From Akkermansiaceae bacterium (GTDB lineage Bacteria > Verrucomicrobiota > Verrucomicrobiia > Verrucomicrobiales > DEV007): a stretch of DNA of 64,000 bases. This document shows positions 45,317 to 53,781 of this stretch, piece after piece. Within the stretch, counting starts at the first letter, position 1; the number at the start of each line of letters is the position of its first letter. The stretch lies in contig JACKQE010000001.1 of NCBI GenBank assembly GCA_024233005.1, positions 310,001-374,000 on the forward strand. The letters are read 5' to 3'. A program made the translations under genes and the position numbers. The notes under the pieces were generated by a model. That model saw only the letters and a list, made by a program, of their open reading frames with translations. It searched no databases and had not been told where the DNA came from.

Positions 45317-45583
45317 CAAGGGATCCAGGTCGAGCCGGAGGATTGCCAGAGCTGACGCACCAAAATGATGGTCGATGAAGGAGAGGAGGTCGGTGAAAGC
45401 GTCGTTGTCCGACAGCATGAAGCAGATGGCGATCGTGCTGACCTCGTCGATGCGGTGCTGGACCTGCCTCACCATGCGGGCATCGGACATCCGCGAGAAG
45501 CGGTGGCGGAGCAGTTCGAGAGACGAGACGGAAGGAGCATCGGGGAAGTCGGGCGAGCTAGGCCTGCCCCTCCCTACCCACAA
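45317..45583 (-). other. Unassigned high-GC3 reading frame upstream of rpmH, possible gene remnant
   Basis: Codons on the minus strand end almost always in C or G (for example CTC CGC CAC CGC TTC TCG), far more biased than the genes around it. The conceptual peptide includes MVRQVQHRIDEVSTIAICFM and a hydrophobic LLSFIDHHFGASALAILRLDL stretch. It has no good start (TTG at 45583 after an in-frame TAA) and runs into the rpmH promoter and gene. The opposite strand has the same third-position bias because the codon phases coincide, so the coding strand is not certain. It may be the remnant of a foreign gene. Confidence 0.3.
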
Positions 45584-46020
45584 CTGAAAATATTAGGAGT
45601 TATAATTACCTTCTGGAATCACCCGTAAGCCCTGAAGGACTGCCTCTCGGATTCCAACCCATCCCGCAGATTGCAGCGGGAGACCGAAACAATCGAAACA
45701 AGGAAATCCGCCTTAGATCCGTTAGGCGGTAAGACTCATGAATTGTTAGGTGCTAAAAAAACGATGGAAAACCGCGGGTGGTTGGCTGCATTGATAGCAA
45801 ATAGGCCCGAGGTTCACTGGCGCTCCGTTGGATGCCGCCCCAGATCGAAAACTGCCCTATCCTAGACAAGGAATTTCCAGAGAAAAACGTCGAGAGGGAA
45901 TCTTCGACCTCAAACCAGCTTAGGGCCTCGCCTTCTGTGATTTTCCTGTTTGACCGCAGGAGCTTTTGCCGTGAACCTTGGCACCTCAATTTTACCAGGA
46001 TAGAAACACGTTTCCCCGAT
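45584..46020 (+). other. Long non-coding stretch upstream of ilvC with hairpins
   Basis: No convincing gene lies here. There is a perfect TATAAT (45601-45606) without a good -35 box. Downstream are three hairpin-forming segments: GGAATC...GATTCC (about 45615-45655), CCCGC...GCGGG (about 45664-45681) and CCGCCT...AGGCGG (about 45708-45729). The arrangement could be a structured leader controlling ilvC or a small RNA, but it matches no riboswitch or T-box consensus I can recognise, and no leader peptide rich in Ile, Leu or Val codons was found. No cluster of DnaA boxes was seen. Confidence 0.35.
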
Positions 46021-47049
46021 ATGCCAGCAAAAATCTACACCGACAAAGACGCCGATCTCAATGTGCTCAAGGGCAAAACCTGTGCCGTGATTGGCTTCGG
46101 GTCGCAAGGCCACGCCCATGCCCTCAATCTTAAGGAGAGTGGCGTGAAGGTCATCATTGGACTCTATGCCAAGAGTAAATCCCGGGCGGTAGCCGCGGAG
46201 TATGGCTTCCAAGTCCTGGATACTGCGGAGGCAGTGAAAAAAGCGGACGTGATTTTCATCGCTGTTCCGGACACCAAAATTGCCGCTGTCTACAATGCGG
46301 ACATCGCTCCCAACCTGCGCAAAGGGCAGACGATCCTGTTCAGTCATGGATTCGCGATTCACTTTAAGACCATCACGGTTCCTGAATTTGTGAATGTGAT
46401 CATGGTGGCCCCTAAGGGTCCAGGACACATTGTGCGCCGCCAGTTTGTTGAAGGAAAAGGGGTGCCAGCTTTGATTGCCATTCATCAGAACCCCGGAAAA
46501 GATGCCAAGAAAATTGCCTTGGCCTGGGCCAAGGGAGTGGGTGGCACCCGTGCCGGCACCTTTGAAACGACTTTCAAAGAAGAAACAGAAACCGATTTGT
46601 TTGGAGAGCAGACGGTTCTTTGTGGCGGGGTCAGCGCCCTTATCATCGCCGGGTACGAAACCCTTGTGGAAGCCGGATACCAGCCGGAGATGGCCTACTT
46701 TGAGTGTCTCCACGAATTGAAACTCATCGTCGACCTCATCAACGAAGCGGGCATCGCCGGTATGCGGTTCTCCATCTCCGAAACAGCGGAGTATGGTGAT
46801 GTCACGGTTGGCCCCAAAATCATTGATGCCTCCGTCAAGCGGAGAATGAAAACCGCTCTCAAGCGGATTCAGAAAGGCGAATTTGCCAAGGAATGGATCC
46901 AGGAATGCGAAACCGGTCAGAAGAATTTCAATGCCCTTCGGAAGGCCGGCGAGAATCACGACATCGAGAAAGTGGGCAAACGGTTGCGCTCATTGATGCC
47001 TTGGATCAAAAAACGGGACATCAAGGGCACCCAGGCTTCTTACAACTGA
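46021..47049 (+). CDS. ilvC: Ketol-acid reductoisomerase (class I)
   Basis: 342 residues from the ATG at 46021. The frame is open upstream, but homologues start at MPAKIYTDKDADL. The Rossmann loop VIGFGSQGHAHALNL, the VAPKGPGH segment, DLFGEQTVLCGG and LHELKLIVDLINEAG carry the NADPH and magnesium sites. It converts acetolactate or acetohydroxybutyrate into dihydroxy acids for valine, leucine and isoleucine. ilvB/ilvN are not adjacent. A strong terminator follows at 47096-47131, and a long structured leader precedes it, so it seems to be a single-gene unit. Confidence 0.97.
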   Translation: MPAKIYTDKDADLNVLKGKTCAVIGFGSQGHAHALNLKESGVKVIIGLYAKSKSRAVAAEYGFQVLDTAEAVKKADVIFIAVPDTKIAAVYNADIAPNLRKGQTILFSHGFAIHFKTITVPEFVNVIMVAPKGPGHIVRRQFVEGKGVPALIAIHQNPGKDAKKIALAWAKGVGGTRAGTFETTFKEETETDLFGEQTVLCGGVSALIIAGYETLVEAGYQPEMAYFECLHELKLIVDLINEAGIAGMRFSISETAEYGDVTVGPKIIDASVKRRMKTALKRIQKGEFAKEWIQECETGQKNFNALRKAGENHDIEKVGKRLRSLMPWIKKRDIKGTQASYN

Positions 47050-47095
47050 CTGCTCTGGTAATCCCGGTTCCATTGAGGAACCTCTAAATTTTGAA

Positions 47096-47131
47096 CCCGC
47101 CCGTCGATCTTCGACAGGCGGGTTTTTTTTT
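47096..47131 (+). terminator. Intrinsic terminator of ilvC
   Basis: CCCGCC-x-GTCGA pairs with TCGAC-x-GGCGGG around a three-base loop with one C/A mismatch, followed by nine T (47123-47131). It lies 47 bases after the ilvC stop. Confidence 0.92.
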
Positions 47132-47233
47132 CAGCCCCCAGGTCGGCTGGAAAATCCGCCATTGCGCCCCCCCCTAACTGATCAGGGGACTTGACCCCAT
47201 TGGGGACATCGGACGACTATTGAACTGATTGCC

Positions 47234-48649
47234 ATGAAGACCCGACGAGATTTTCTTTCAGCGCTGACATTGAGTGGTTTACTGGGTTCCCGAGCCATGG
47301 CGGGCGGCCCCGGAGCGCCCGTTCATCGCGGTTTGGCAGAGCTTCCCCATCTGTTGCCACGGGCCAAACGCCTGATTTACTTGCACATGAATGGGGCGCC
47401 CTCCCAATTGGACCTCTGGGACTATAAACCCGGTTTGAGGAACCATTTTGATGCGGATCTTCCAGATTCAATCCGGAAAGGGCAACGAATCACCACGATG
47501 ACATCCGGGCAGGCCCGACTTCCCGTGGCCCCCTCCAAATTTGAATTTGCTCAGCATGGGCAATGTGGACGCTGGGTCAGTGAACTCTTGCCCCATACCG
47601 CCAAGCATGTCGACGACCTTGCGGTGGTGCATTCGGTTCATACTTCCGCAATTAATCATGATCCTGCCTGCACTTACGTCATGACCGGGAGTGAAGTCCC
47701 AGGAAAGGCAAGTCTGGGATCCTGGCTTTCCTATGGCCTTGGCAGTGAGAGCAACAATCTTCCTTCGTTTGTCGTTCTCACCCCGCGCTGGTCTTCTGGA
47801 GCGGCGGCCCAGGCTTTGTTTACCCGCATGTGGAGCAGTGGGTTCCTACCCACCAGTCACGCCGGTGTCGCCCTCCGTTCCTCAGGGGATCCTGTCCTTT
47901 ATCTTCAAAATCCACCGGGAATGGAGTCCCATGACCGCCGAGTCATGCTCGATGCATTGGGGCAATTGAACACACGTCATTTTCATACTGTGGGAGATCC
48001 GGAAATCCAAACCAGAATTGCCCAGTATGAAATGGCGTTCCGAATGCAGTCGAGTGTGCCCGAGCTGGTCGATCTGGCCAAGGAATCCAAAGCCACGCTC
48101 GCGCTTTATGGTCCGGAGGCGACCAATCCCGGCTCATTTGCCCACAGTGCCCTGATGGCGCGTCGTTTGGTCGAGAGAGGGACCCGTGTCGTCCAGATTT
48201 TGCACCGCGGTTGGGATCAGCATGGAAATCTTCCCAGGGACATTGCCTCCCAATGCCGGGATACGGACCAACCCTGCGGTGCCCTCCTGACGGATTTGAA
48301 AGAGCGAGGGATGTTGGATGACACGCTTGTCGTCTGGGGCGGTGAATTTGGGCGGACCGTATACTCACAAGGCACCCTGACGAAGGAGAATTACGGAAGG
48401 GATCATCATCCCCGTTGTTTCACCATGTGGATGGCCGGCGGGGGGATTCGCGGGGGAGTAGCTCACGGGGAGACCGACGAATTCTCCTATAACATTGTGA
48501 AAGACCCGGTCCACATCAATGAGATGAATGCGACGATTCTGCATCTCATGGGAATCGATCACGAACGTTTCACCTACAAATTTCAGGGTCTCGATCAACG
48601 CCTCACCGGAGTGGAACCGATGAAAGTTATTTTCCCCATTTTGGCCTGA
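47234..48649 (+). CDS. DUF1501 family protein, Tat-exported
   Basis: 471 residues. MKTRRDFLSALTLSGLLGSRAMAGG has a twin-arginine motif (RRDFLS). The DUF1501 pattern is visible: KRLIYLHMNGAPSQLDLWDYKPGL, VHSVHTSAINHDPACTYVMTG, LGSWLSYGLG, HRGWDQHGN, VVWGGEFGRT and GRDHHPRCFTMWMAGGGIRGG. The family has an alkaline-phosphatase/sulfatase-like fold without the FGly motif and abounds in planctomycetes and verrucomicrobia, usually paired with a DUF1553/DUF1549 cytochrome-type protein. That partner is not adjacent here. Its function is not established. An esterase and a sulfatase follow on the same strand. Confidence 0.9.
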   Translation: MKTRRDFLSALTLSGLLGSRAMAGGPGAPVHRGLAELPHLLPRAKRLIYLHMNGAPSQLDLWDYKPGLRNHFDADLPDSIRKGQRITTMTSGQARLPVAPSKFEFAQHGQCGRWVSELLPHTAKHVDDLAVVHSVHTSAINHDPACTYVMTGSEVPGKASLGSWLSYGLGSESNNLPSFVVLTPRWSSGAAAQALFTRMWSSGFLPTSHAGVALRSSGDPVLYLQNPPGMESHDRRVMLDALGQLNTRHFHTVGDPEIQTRIAQYEMAFRMQSSVPELVDLAKESKATLALYGPEATNPGSFAHSALMARRLVERGTRVVQILHRGWDQHGNLPRDIASQCRDTDQPCGALLTDLKERGMLDDTLVVWGGEFGRTVYSQGTLTKENYGRDHHPRCFTMWMAGGGIRGGVAHGETDEFSYNIVKDPVHINEMNATILHLMGIDHERFTYKFQGLDQRLTGVEPMKVIFPILA

Positions 48650-48668
48650 AATTTTGTTCACCAGTCTG

Positions 48669-49892
48669 ATGCGTTTACTTTGGAACCTAAGCCTTCTTTT
48701 GCTTTTCCTGTCCGTTGCAAAAGGACAGGTCACCCTTCCTGACGGAGGGACATCGAGTTGGAAGCCACTGCCATTGTCAGAGATCAAAACTGCCTTGAGC
48801 ACGCTCTCCGGCGAGGCGTTGGCGAAGGTGATTTACCGGGGCTTGGGACGCCAAGGCTTGGAGAAAGGAAAAGTTCGTCTGGAAGGGACCACTGCCATTT
48901 GGGTCGCTGACGTTTCCGGTCCCGTCAGAGTGACCGGAAAGGGGGACAGACTTCTGGGGGAAATGATTCCGGTGCATGGAAACCTCCATGTCCTGCTAAA
49001 AGATTTGGAGAACTACCAACTGTTGGATTGGAAAATCGAGGCGGATACCCGCACCGTTGCGCAGGGCCAACTGAAAGTAGAGGATTTTCCCTACACTGAG
49101 GACAGTTTCGAGCATCCCGGTGTCCCCAAAGGACGATTGGAAACCTTCGTCTGGAAAGACAGTGTCAGTTATCCAGGAACGCAGAGGACCGTCACCGTAT
49201 ACCTGCCCCATCACTATGACGGAAGCCGTCCTGCCTGCCTTATGGTTTACCAAGATGGAACGAGACACGCGGATCGATCCGCCCAGGGTGGCCTGAGGGT
49301 TCCGGTGGTTTTTGATAACTTGATCCATCAGGGAAAAATACCGGTCACCATTGGAGTCTTCGTTGATCCCGGTAGTCGGGTAGTGAACGGTCCAGTTAAA
49401 AAGGCCTTCAATCGTAGTCTTGAATACGATTCCTTGGGTGATCATTATGTCCGGTTTTTGATGACTGAAATAGTTCCCGAAGCCACCAAACGGTATGGTT
49501 TGAATCTACGCAATGATCCCTCCTCTCGCGCTATCGCGGGGGGAAGCAGTGGGGGGATTTGCGCGTTCACAGCGGCCTGGGAACGTCCGGATTATTTTGG
49601 AAAAGTCCTTTGCTGGGTCGGCACGTTTGTTGATATCCGGGGTGGAAATGCCTATCCATCTTTGGTTCGAAAAACGGAACGCAAACCGATTCGGGTTTAT
49701 CTGTTGGATGGAGTCAATGACTTGGATAACCAATACGGCAATTGGCCATTGGCCAACCGGGAGATGGAAGCCTCCCTCAAATTCATGAATTACGACTACC
49801 GCATGGACTGGACCCAATGCTTTCACGGGAGCAAAGGGATGAGTGCTACTCTCCCGGCTGCATTGACCTGGTTGTGGCGGGATGTTCGCTGA
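48669..49892 (+). CDS. Secreted esterase of the enterochelin-esterase-like group
   Basis: 407 residues from the ATG at 48669 with a signal peptide (LLWNLSLLLLFLSVAKG). The N-terminal 140 residues form a beta domain; the alpha/beta-hydrolase part starts near GTQRTVTVYLPHHYDGSRPACLMVYQDG. The nucleophile elbow is AGGSSGGI; DGVNDLDN offers the acid and CFHGSKG the histidine. Such enzymes release acyl or feruloyl groups from polysaccharides or act on siderophore esters. The neighbours (DUF1501 and sulfatase) favour polysaccharide work. It starts 19 bases after the DUF1501 gene. Confidence 0.82.
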   Translation: MRLLWNLSLLLLFLSVAKGQVTLPDGGTSSWKPLPLSEIKTALSTLSGEALAKVIYRGLGRQGLEKGKVRLEGTTAIWVADVSGPVRVTGKGDRLLGEMIPVHGNLHVLLKDLENYQLLDWKIEADTRTVAQGQLKVEDFPYTEDSFEHPGVPKGRLETFVWKDSVSYPGTQRTVTVYLPHHYDGSRPACLMVYQDGTRHADRSAQGGLRVPVVFDNLIHQGKIPVTIGVFVDPGSRVVNGPVKKAFNRSLEYDSLGDHYVRFLMTEIVPEATKRYGLNLRNDPSSRAIAGGSSGGICAFTAAWERPDYFGKVLCWVGTFVDIRGGNAYPSLVRKTERKPIRVYLLDGVNDLDNQYGNWPLANREMEASLKFMNYDYRMDWTQCFHGSKGMSATLPAALTWLWRDVR

Positions 49893-49978
49893 TCGCTGCC
49901 TTGCTCCTGCTTCTTGGGTCGAATTATTCAGGCCGGCCCAAATCGTATGACTTAAATAAACTGCCTTTCTCTTTCCCG

Positions 49979-51940
49979 ATGAGACGATGGATAATTTGTT
50001 GGTGTGTTCCCTTGCTGCTGCCCTGCGGGGATGCTCGATCGGAGAATCAACCCAATTTCCTTTGGATCACCGCTGAGGACATGAGTCCGACGCTGGGGTG
50101 TTATGGAGATCCCCAGGCCAAAACACCCCATCTGGATGCCTTTGCGAAAGGCGCGATCCAGTTTGGCAACGCTTTTGCCGCTGCACCGGTTTGTTCCCCG
50201 AGCAGAAGTTGTCTGATCACCGGGGTGTTGCCGGGATCACTGGGAACTCACCAAATGCGTTCCGCCTTTCCCATTCCAGAAACAGTCCACGGGTTTCCTT
50301 TTTACCTCCGGAAGGCGGGCTATTTTTGCACCAACAATGTCAAAACGGACTATAACACGGAGTCCGCTCACCGCCTGGTGGAGGAATCCTGGGATGTGTC
50401 CAGCCAGGATGCCCACTGGAGGAATCCCGCCAGAAAACCGGGGCAGCCCTTTTTCGCAGTGTTCAATGACATGCGAACGCACCAATCCCGGTCCATGACT
50501 TGGCCCTATCAGGTGTTTCAGGAACGCGTGCAATCCGAGATCACCTCTGATCAGGTGCATGAACCTGATCAAATGAAAGTGCCTCCTTATTACCCTGACA
50601 CACCCTTGCTGCGTCGGGAGGTGGCGCGCTACTACGATTGTGTGAGCGCCATGGATCAGCAGGTGGGTCGCATCCTTGCGGAGCTGGAAGCCGATGGATT
50701 GGCGGAGGACACCATCGTGTTTTTCTACTCGGATCATGGTTCCGGAATGCCAAGACACAAACGCCTGCTCTATGACACGGGGATGAAGGTTCCTCTTTTG
50801 GTAAAGTTCCCCAAAAAATACCAACCTCTCGCATTGGCTCTGCCTGGTTCCATGGATGATCGCTTGGTGCAGTTCGATGATTTCGGTCCCACGGTGCTTC
50901 ATCTGGCAGGAATTGGGCTTCCTCAGGGCTTCACTGGGCGGCCTTTCCTGGGGCCGGGTAGCGAGCCCCCCAGAAAGTATGTCTACGGGACTCGGGATCG
51001 GGTGGATGAAGCTTTCGACACCGCCAGGTCTCTTCGTGACGAGCGCTTCCTCTATATCAGGAATTATCTTCCCCACTTGTCCTATTCCCAAGCATCGGTG
51101 TATTGTGACGTGGGGGAGATCCAAGCCGAGATCACCCGAGTCCACAGGGAGACCCCGGAGAGTTTGTCCTCCTCGGCTAGATCCTATGCCAACGCCTCGA
51201 GATCATGGGAGGAGTTTTACGATTGCCTGGCGGATCCGTTGAATGAGCACAATCTCATCGGCTCGATCCGGTCAGCCGAGCAGGAAGCAGCCTTGGAGCG
51301 TATGCGCCGGGATTTTGCCGCTGAACGAAAAAAGGTCGGAGATCTGGGAGCACTTCCGGAAAGCCACATGTGGGATTGGATCCGGAAGGAAAGGTCCTGC
51401 ATGCGTGAGATCGCCGATGGAAAAACCAAGCATTCTCCTGATTTGGACGCGGTTTGGGCGGCCGCCGATTTGGTTGGATTAAGCACCCCCGAAACTTTCG
51501 GGCCCTTGTTGGATTCCCAGAATCCGGCCGTCCGATACTGGGGGATCATCGGCTTGAGGAATGCCGGTGCGATATCCCCGGAATGGCTGTCCCGGGTGGC
51601 CGAGCGGTTGCACGATCCTTCGTCGGACGTTCGTTTGGAAGCCGCATCGTGGCTTGGCAGTTTTGAAATCTATCGGGAAGATTCAGTGGCTGCTTTGGTG
51701 ACGGCCCTGCAGGACCCTGACTGGTGGGTGGCCTTGCGGGCTTGCCGGGGAATAGAACAACTGGGCAAGAACGCTTCTACGGCCGTGGGTGCTGTTCGCT
51801 CGGTGTATGAACGAAATGTGCACCTCCCTGGTGATGGTGCAATGTTTCTCGCTTTTTCTTCCAGTGCCTTTCTCAAAGAAATGGGCGAACCCATTCGGCC
51901 TTGGGATTTTTCAAAGGAGCCGGCTGCCGGAAAACCTTGA
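49979..51940 (+). CDS. Secreted sulfatase with C-terminal HEAT-like repeats
   Basis: 653 residues from the ATG at 49979; the frame is open further upstream inside the esterase gene, but the signal-like MRRWIICWCVPLLLPCGDAR fixes this start. PNFLWITAEDMSPTLGCYGD opens the sulfatase fold, with CSPSRSCLITG (Cys72 for FGly). FFYSDHGSGMPRHKR and DTGMKVPLLVKFP follow. After about residue 480 the protein has alpha-helical repeat units (PAVRYWGIIGLRNAG, SSDVRLEAASWLGSF, DWWVALRACRGIEQLG). The short ALPGSMDDRLVQFDDFGPTVLHLAGI type is common in PVC genomes. It probably acts on a sulfated glycan. Confidence 0.92.
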   Translation: MRRWIICWCVPLLLPCGDARSENQPNFLWITAEDMSPTLGCYGDPQAKTPHLDAFAKGAIQFGNAFAAAPVCSPSRSCLITGVLPGSLGTHQMRSAFPIPETVHGFPFYLRKAGYFCTNNVKTDYNTESAHRLVEESWDVSSQDAHWRNPARKPGQPFFAVFNDMRTHQSRSMTWPYQVFQERVQSEITSDQVHEPDQMKVPPYYPDTPLLRREVARYYDCVSAMDQQVGRILAELEADGLAEDTIVFFYSDHGSGMPRHKRLLYDTGMKVPLLVKFPKKYQPLALALPGSMDDRLVQFDDFGPTVLHLAGIGLPQGFTGRPFLGPGSEPPRKYVYGTRDRVDEAFDTARSLRDERFLYIRNYLPHLSYSQASVYCDVGEIQAEITRVHRETPESLSSSARSYANASRSWEEFYDCLADPLNEHNLIGSIRSAEQEAALERMRRDFAAERKKVGDLGALPESHMWDWIRKERSCMREIADGKTKHSPDLDAVWAAADLVGLSTPETFGPLLDSQNPAVRYWGIIGLRNAGAISPEWLSRVAERLHDPSSDVRLEAASWLGSFEIYREDSVAALVTALQDPDWWVALRACRGIEQLGKNASTAVGAVRSVYERNVHLPGDGAMFLAFSSSAFLKEMGEPIRPWDFSKEPAAGKP

Positions 51941-51947
51941 ATCCACC

Positions 51948-53777
51948 TCAATCTGACCGACGGCGGAAAGTCATAAAAAAGGAGAAGACAACTATGGCCA
52001 GTCCCCCCAAGGCGGTGAACCCATTGGCTGTTGCTACTGCTTGAGTATTCCACCCTCCATCCGAACCTCCGGAGCTGGCCGAGCTTTCTTCAAAATAGGG
52101 AAGGAGCAAAGCGTCTTCGACCTCATCCGACAGGTTCAAACCTTCCATTCCGGTTTTGCCAAATGGAATCAACCGCAGGGTATAGTCGGTTCCGACCGTG
52201 CGGGATGAGGCTTCGGTAAGCTGCCGCTTGATGAAAGCAGGTTGCACCACTTTGATGGTTTGGCTTTCGTAGGTCCCCTCCAGAACCTCGCGCACTTCAT
52301 AAACGGATGAAAAGAGGGCGGTGTCATAGGGAACCTGCGCGGGATCATCGATCGGGCTCTTGAAGACAAGCTTGCCTTTCAGGGTCACCGGTTCTTGATC
52401 TTCCGTGAGAAATCCTTCCTGACGGGCGCCATCCGTCAAAGAGACTTTGTGCCAGACTACCTCGTTCTCCCGGGCCAACGTTTCGGAAAGGAACAAGTCG
52501 CGGGAGGCAATGGCCCAGACCACAGCTTTTTTGGTTTCCCTCATCCATTGACGGCTGCCGGGACGGCGGGCCAGCGTTTCGCGGACACCGGAACTGGCTT
52601 GGCCATTCTGAGCGATGACATCAAGGGTGAAGCCCAATTCCTTGGTGAGGTGTTGAGCGAACCCGGCCCCAGATCCCCAACCCATGTTTTCAAGGCTGAA
52701 GATGTTGGTGAAACTGTCCCCCAAAAGGACGATGGGGGAGTCCCAGTCCTGGGTGATGACGGGCTTTCCCGTCTCTTTGTCAATCACTTGATGGGCATTG
52801 ACCAATTCAGGCAAGAAGGAGGAAGCCTGCGCTGGCAGGTCCAATTTCTCTACCAGATCTCCCGTATGCGCGATTGGTGATACCAAGGAATCAAAAGAGC
52901 GGGGGGTGGCAGTCAGCGACGCAAACCAAGGGCGTTGTCTGAGGTACTCGGCCAGGAATCGGGCACTTCTCTCCATTCCTTCTGGGGTCCAGTGGGTGTC
53001 CTGTTTGAGGAACACCGGAACACCCTCGTTTTTCCAAGTCGCCATGGCGGGGCCAAGGTCGCAGATTTTTATCCCTGATTTTTCGAGTTCCAGATAAAAT
53101 GCAGCCGCATCGGCATGGATCAAGGGGACCTTGGCGCTGGTGTCGCCGAGCATTTCCGGATAAATCTGTGGTTTTACCGGTATGGGCACCAAGATGAGTT
53201 CGACGCCTATCGCTTCCAACTGTTTTTGGAAATCAAGCACCGCTGCAAGGGGGGGCTCCCATGGGGTATGGGTAGGATCTTTGGCCACCGTGGCCGGTTC
53301 AGGATTGAGTGGGCCATAACCGGTCAGAGCCTCAACCGCAGGGCGAAAAAAGAGCCATCCATCCCTGCCGATCAGGGTTTTGCGGTTGCCTTCCCGCAGC
53401 AGTTTGGTTTCCCAAAACTGGGTGTCCCTTCTCGCGGCACTCGCCAGGACGGATCCGCTTTCCAACTTTTTTTCAAAAGACTGAATGTGGTCCAACAAGT
53501 CTGGAGTCCTTCGGGTCACTCGAGGATCCGCTGCCCGTTTGGCTTGCAGAGAACTTTGGGCAAGGGGAGAAGGATAATGGAAGAACTCGCGAGCTGGTAC
53601 CCAGCCATTGGGAATGGAGCCTTCATAAAGATTCCGCCACAGAGGCGGCAGAAGGATCGTGGAAAGAAACAAGGCCAGAAAAAGGGCCAACATCCAACGA
53701 GGCACCAGCACCTTGTCAGGATGGGCATCGTAATTTTCATAGGGATTGGCCATCCCTTCTTTGGGCGGTTGACGCAT
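51948..53777 (-). CDS. AlgJ/AlgX-like SGNH O-acetyltransferase component
   Basis: 609 residues from the ATG at 53777, right after the algI-like stop; an ATG at 53753 is an alternative. One membrane anchor lies at about residues 26-44 and a second near the C-terminus (LGGLAIVVFSFFMTF). The catalytic domain has GRDGWLFFRP, DTHWTPEGM (Asp/His) and LLGDSFTN (Ser nucleophile), as in AlgJ, AlgX and their relatives. It would take acetyl groups moved across the membrane by the MBOAT partner and put them on an exported polysaccharide. A long C-terminal extension (last 200 residues) is absent from classical AlgJ. Confidence 0.82.
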   Translation of the reverse strand: MRQPPKEGMANPYENYDAHPDKVLVPRWMLALFLALFLSTILLPPLWRNLYEGSIPNGWVPAREFFHYPSPLAQSSLQAKRAADPRVTRRTPDLLDHIQSFEKKLESGSVLASAARRDTQFWETKLLREGNRKTLIGRDGWLFFRPAVEALTGYGPLNPEPATVAKDPTHTPWEPPLAAVLDFQKQLEAIGVELILVPIPVKPQIYPEMLGDTSAKVPLIHADAAAFYLELEKSGIKICDLGPAMATWKNEGVPVFLKQDTHWTPEGMERSARFLAEYLRQRPWFASLTATPRSFDSLVSPIAHTGDLVEKLDLPAQASSFLPELVNAHQVIDKETGKPVITQDWDSPIVLLGDSFTNIFSLENMGWGSGAGFAQHLTKELGFTLDVIAQNGQASSGVRETLARRPGSRQWMRETKKAVVWAIASRDLFLSETLARENEVVWHKVSLTDGARQEGFLTEDQEPVTLKGKLVFKSPIDDPAQVPYDTALFSSVYEVREVLEGTYESQTIKVVQPAFIKRQLTEASSRTVGTDYTLRLIPFGKTGMEGLNLSDEVEDALLLPYFEESSASSGGSDGGWNTQAVATANGFTALGGLAIVVFSFFMTFRRRSD

Positions 53778-53781
53778 GGCT

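Noticed and set aside
45041..45583. 180-residue version of L34 using the full open frame
   Set aside because: A good sigma70 promoter lies inside the extension, and L34 family members start at the MSTFRTYQPS position.
45601..45830. T-box, glycine riboswitch or SRP RNA in the ilvC leader
   Set aside because: Single short matches (for example CCGCGGGTGG, GGGAGACC, CTGAAGGAC) occur, but the order and the rest of each consensus do not fit.
45227..46020. Chromosomal origin (oriC) next to rpmH
   Set aside because: No cluster of TTATnCACA boxes, no AT-rich unwinding element of note and no dnaA; only isolated near matches such as TAATCCACA at 39748, far away.
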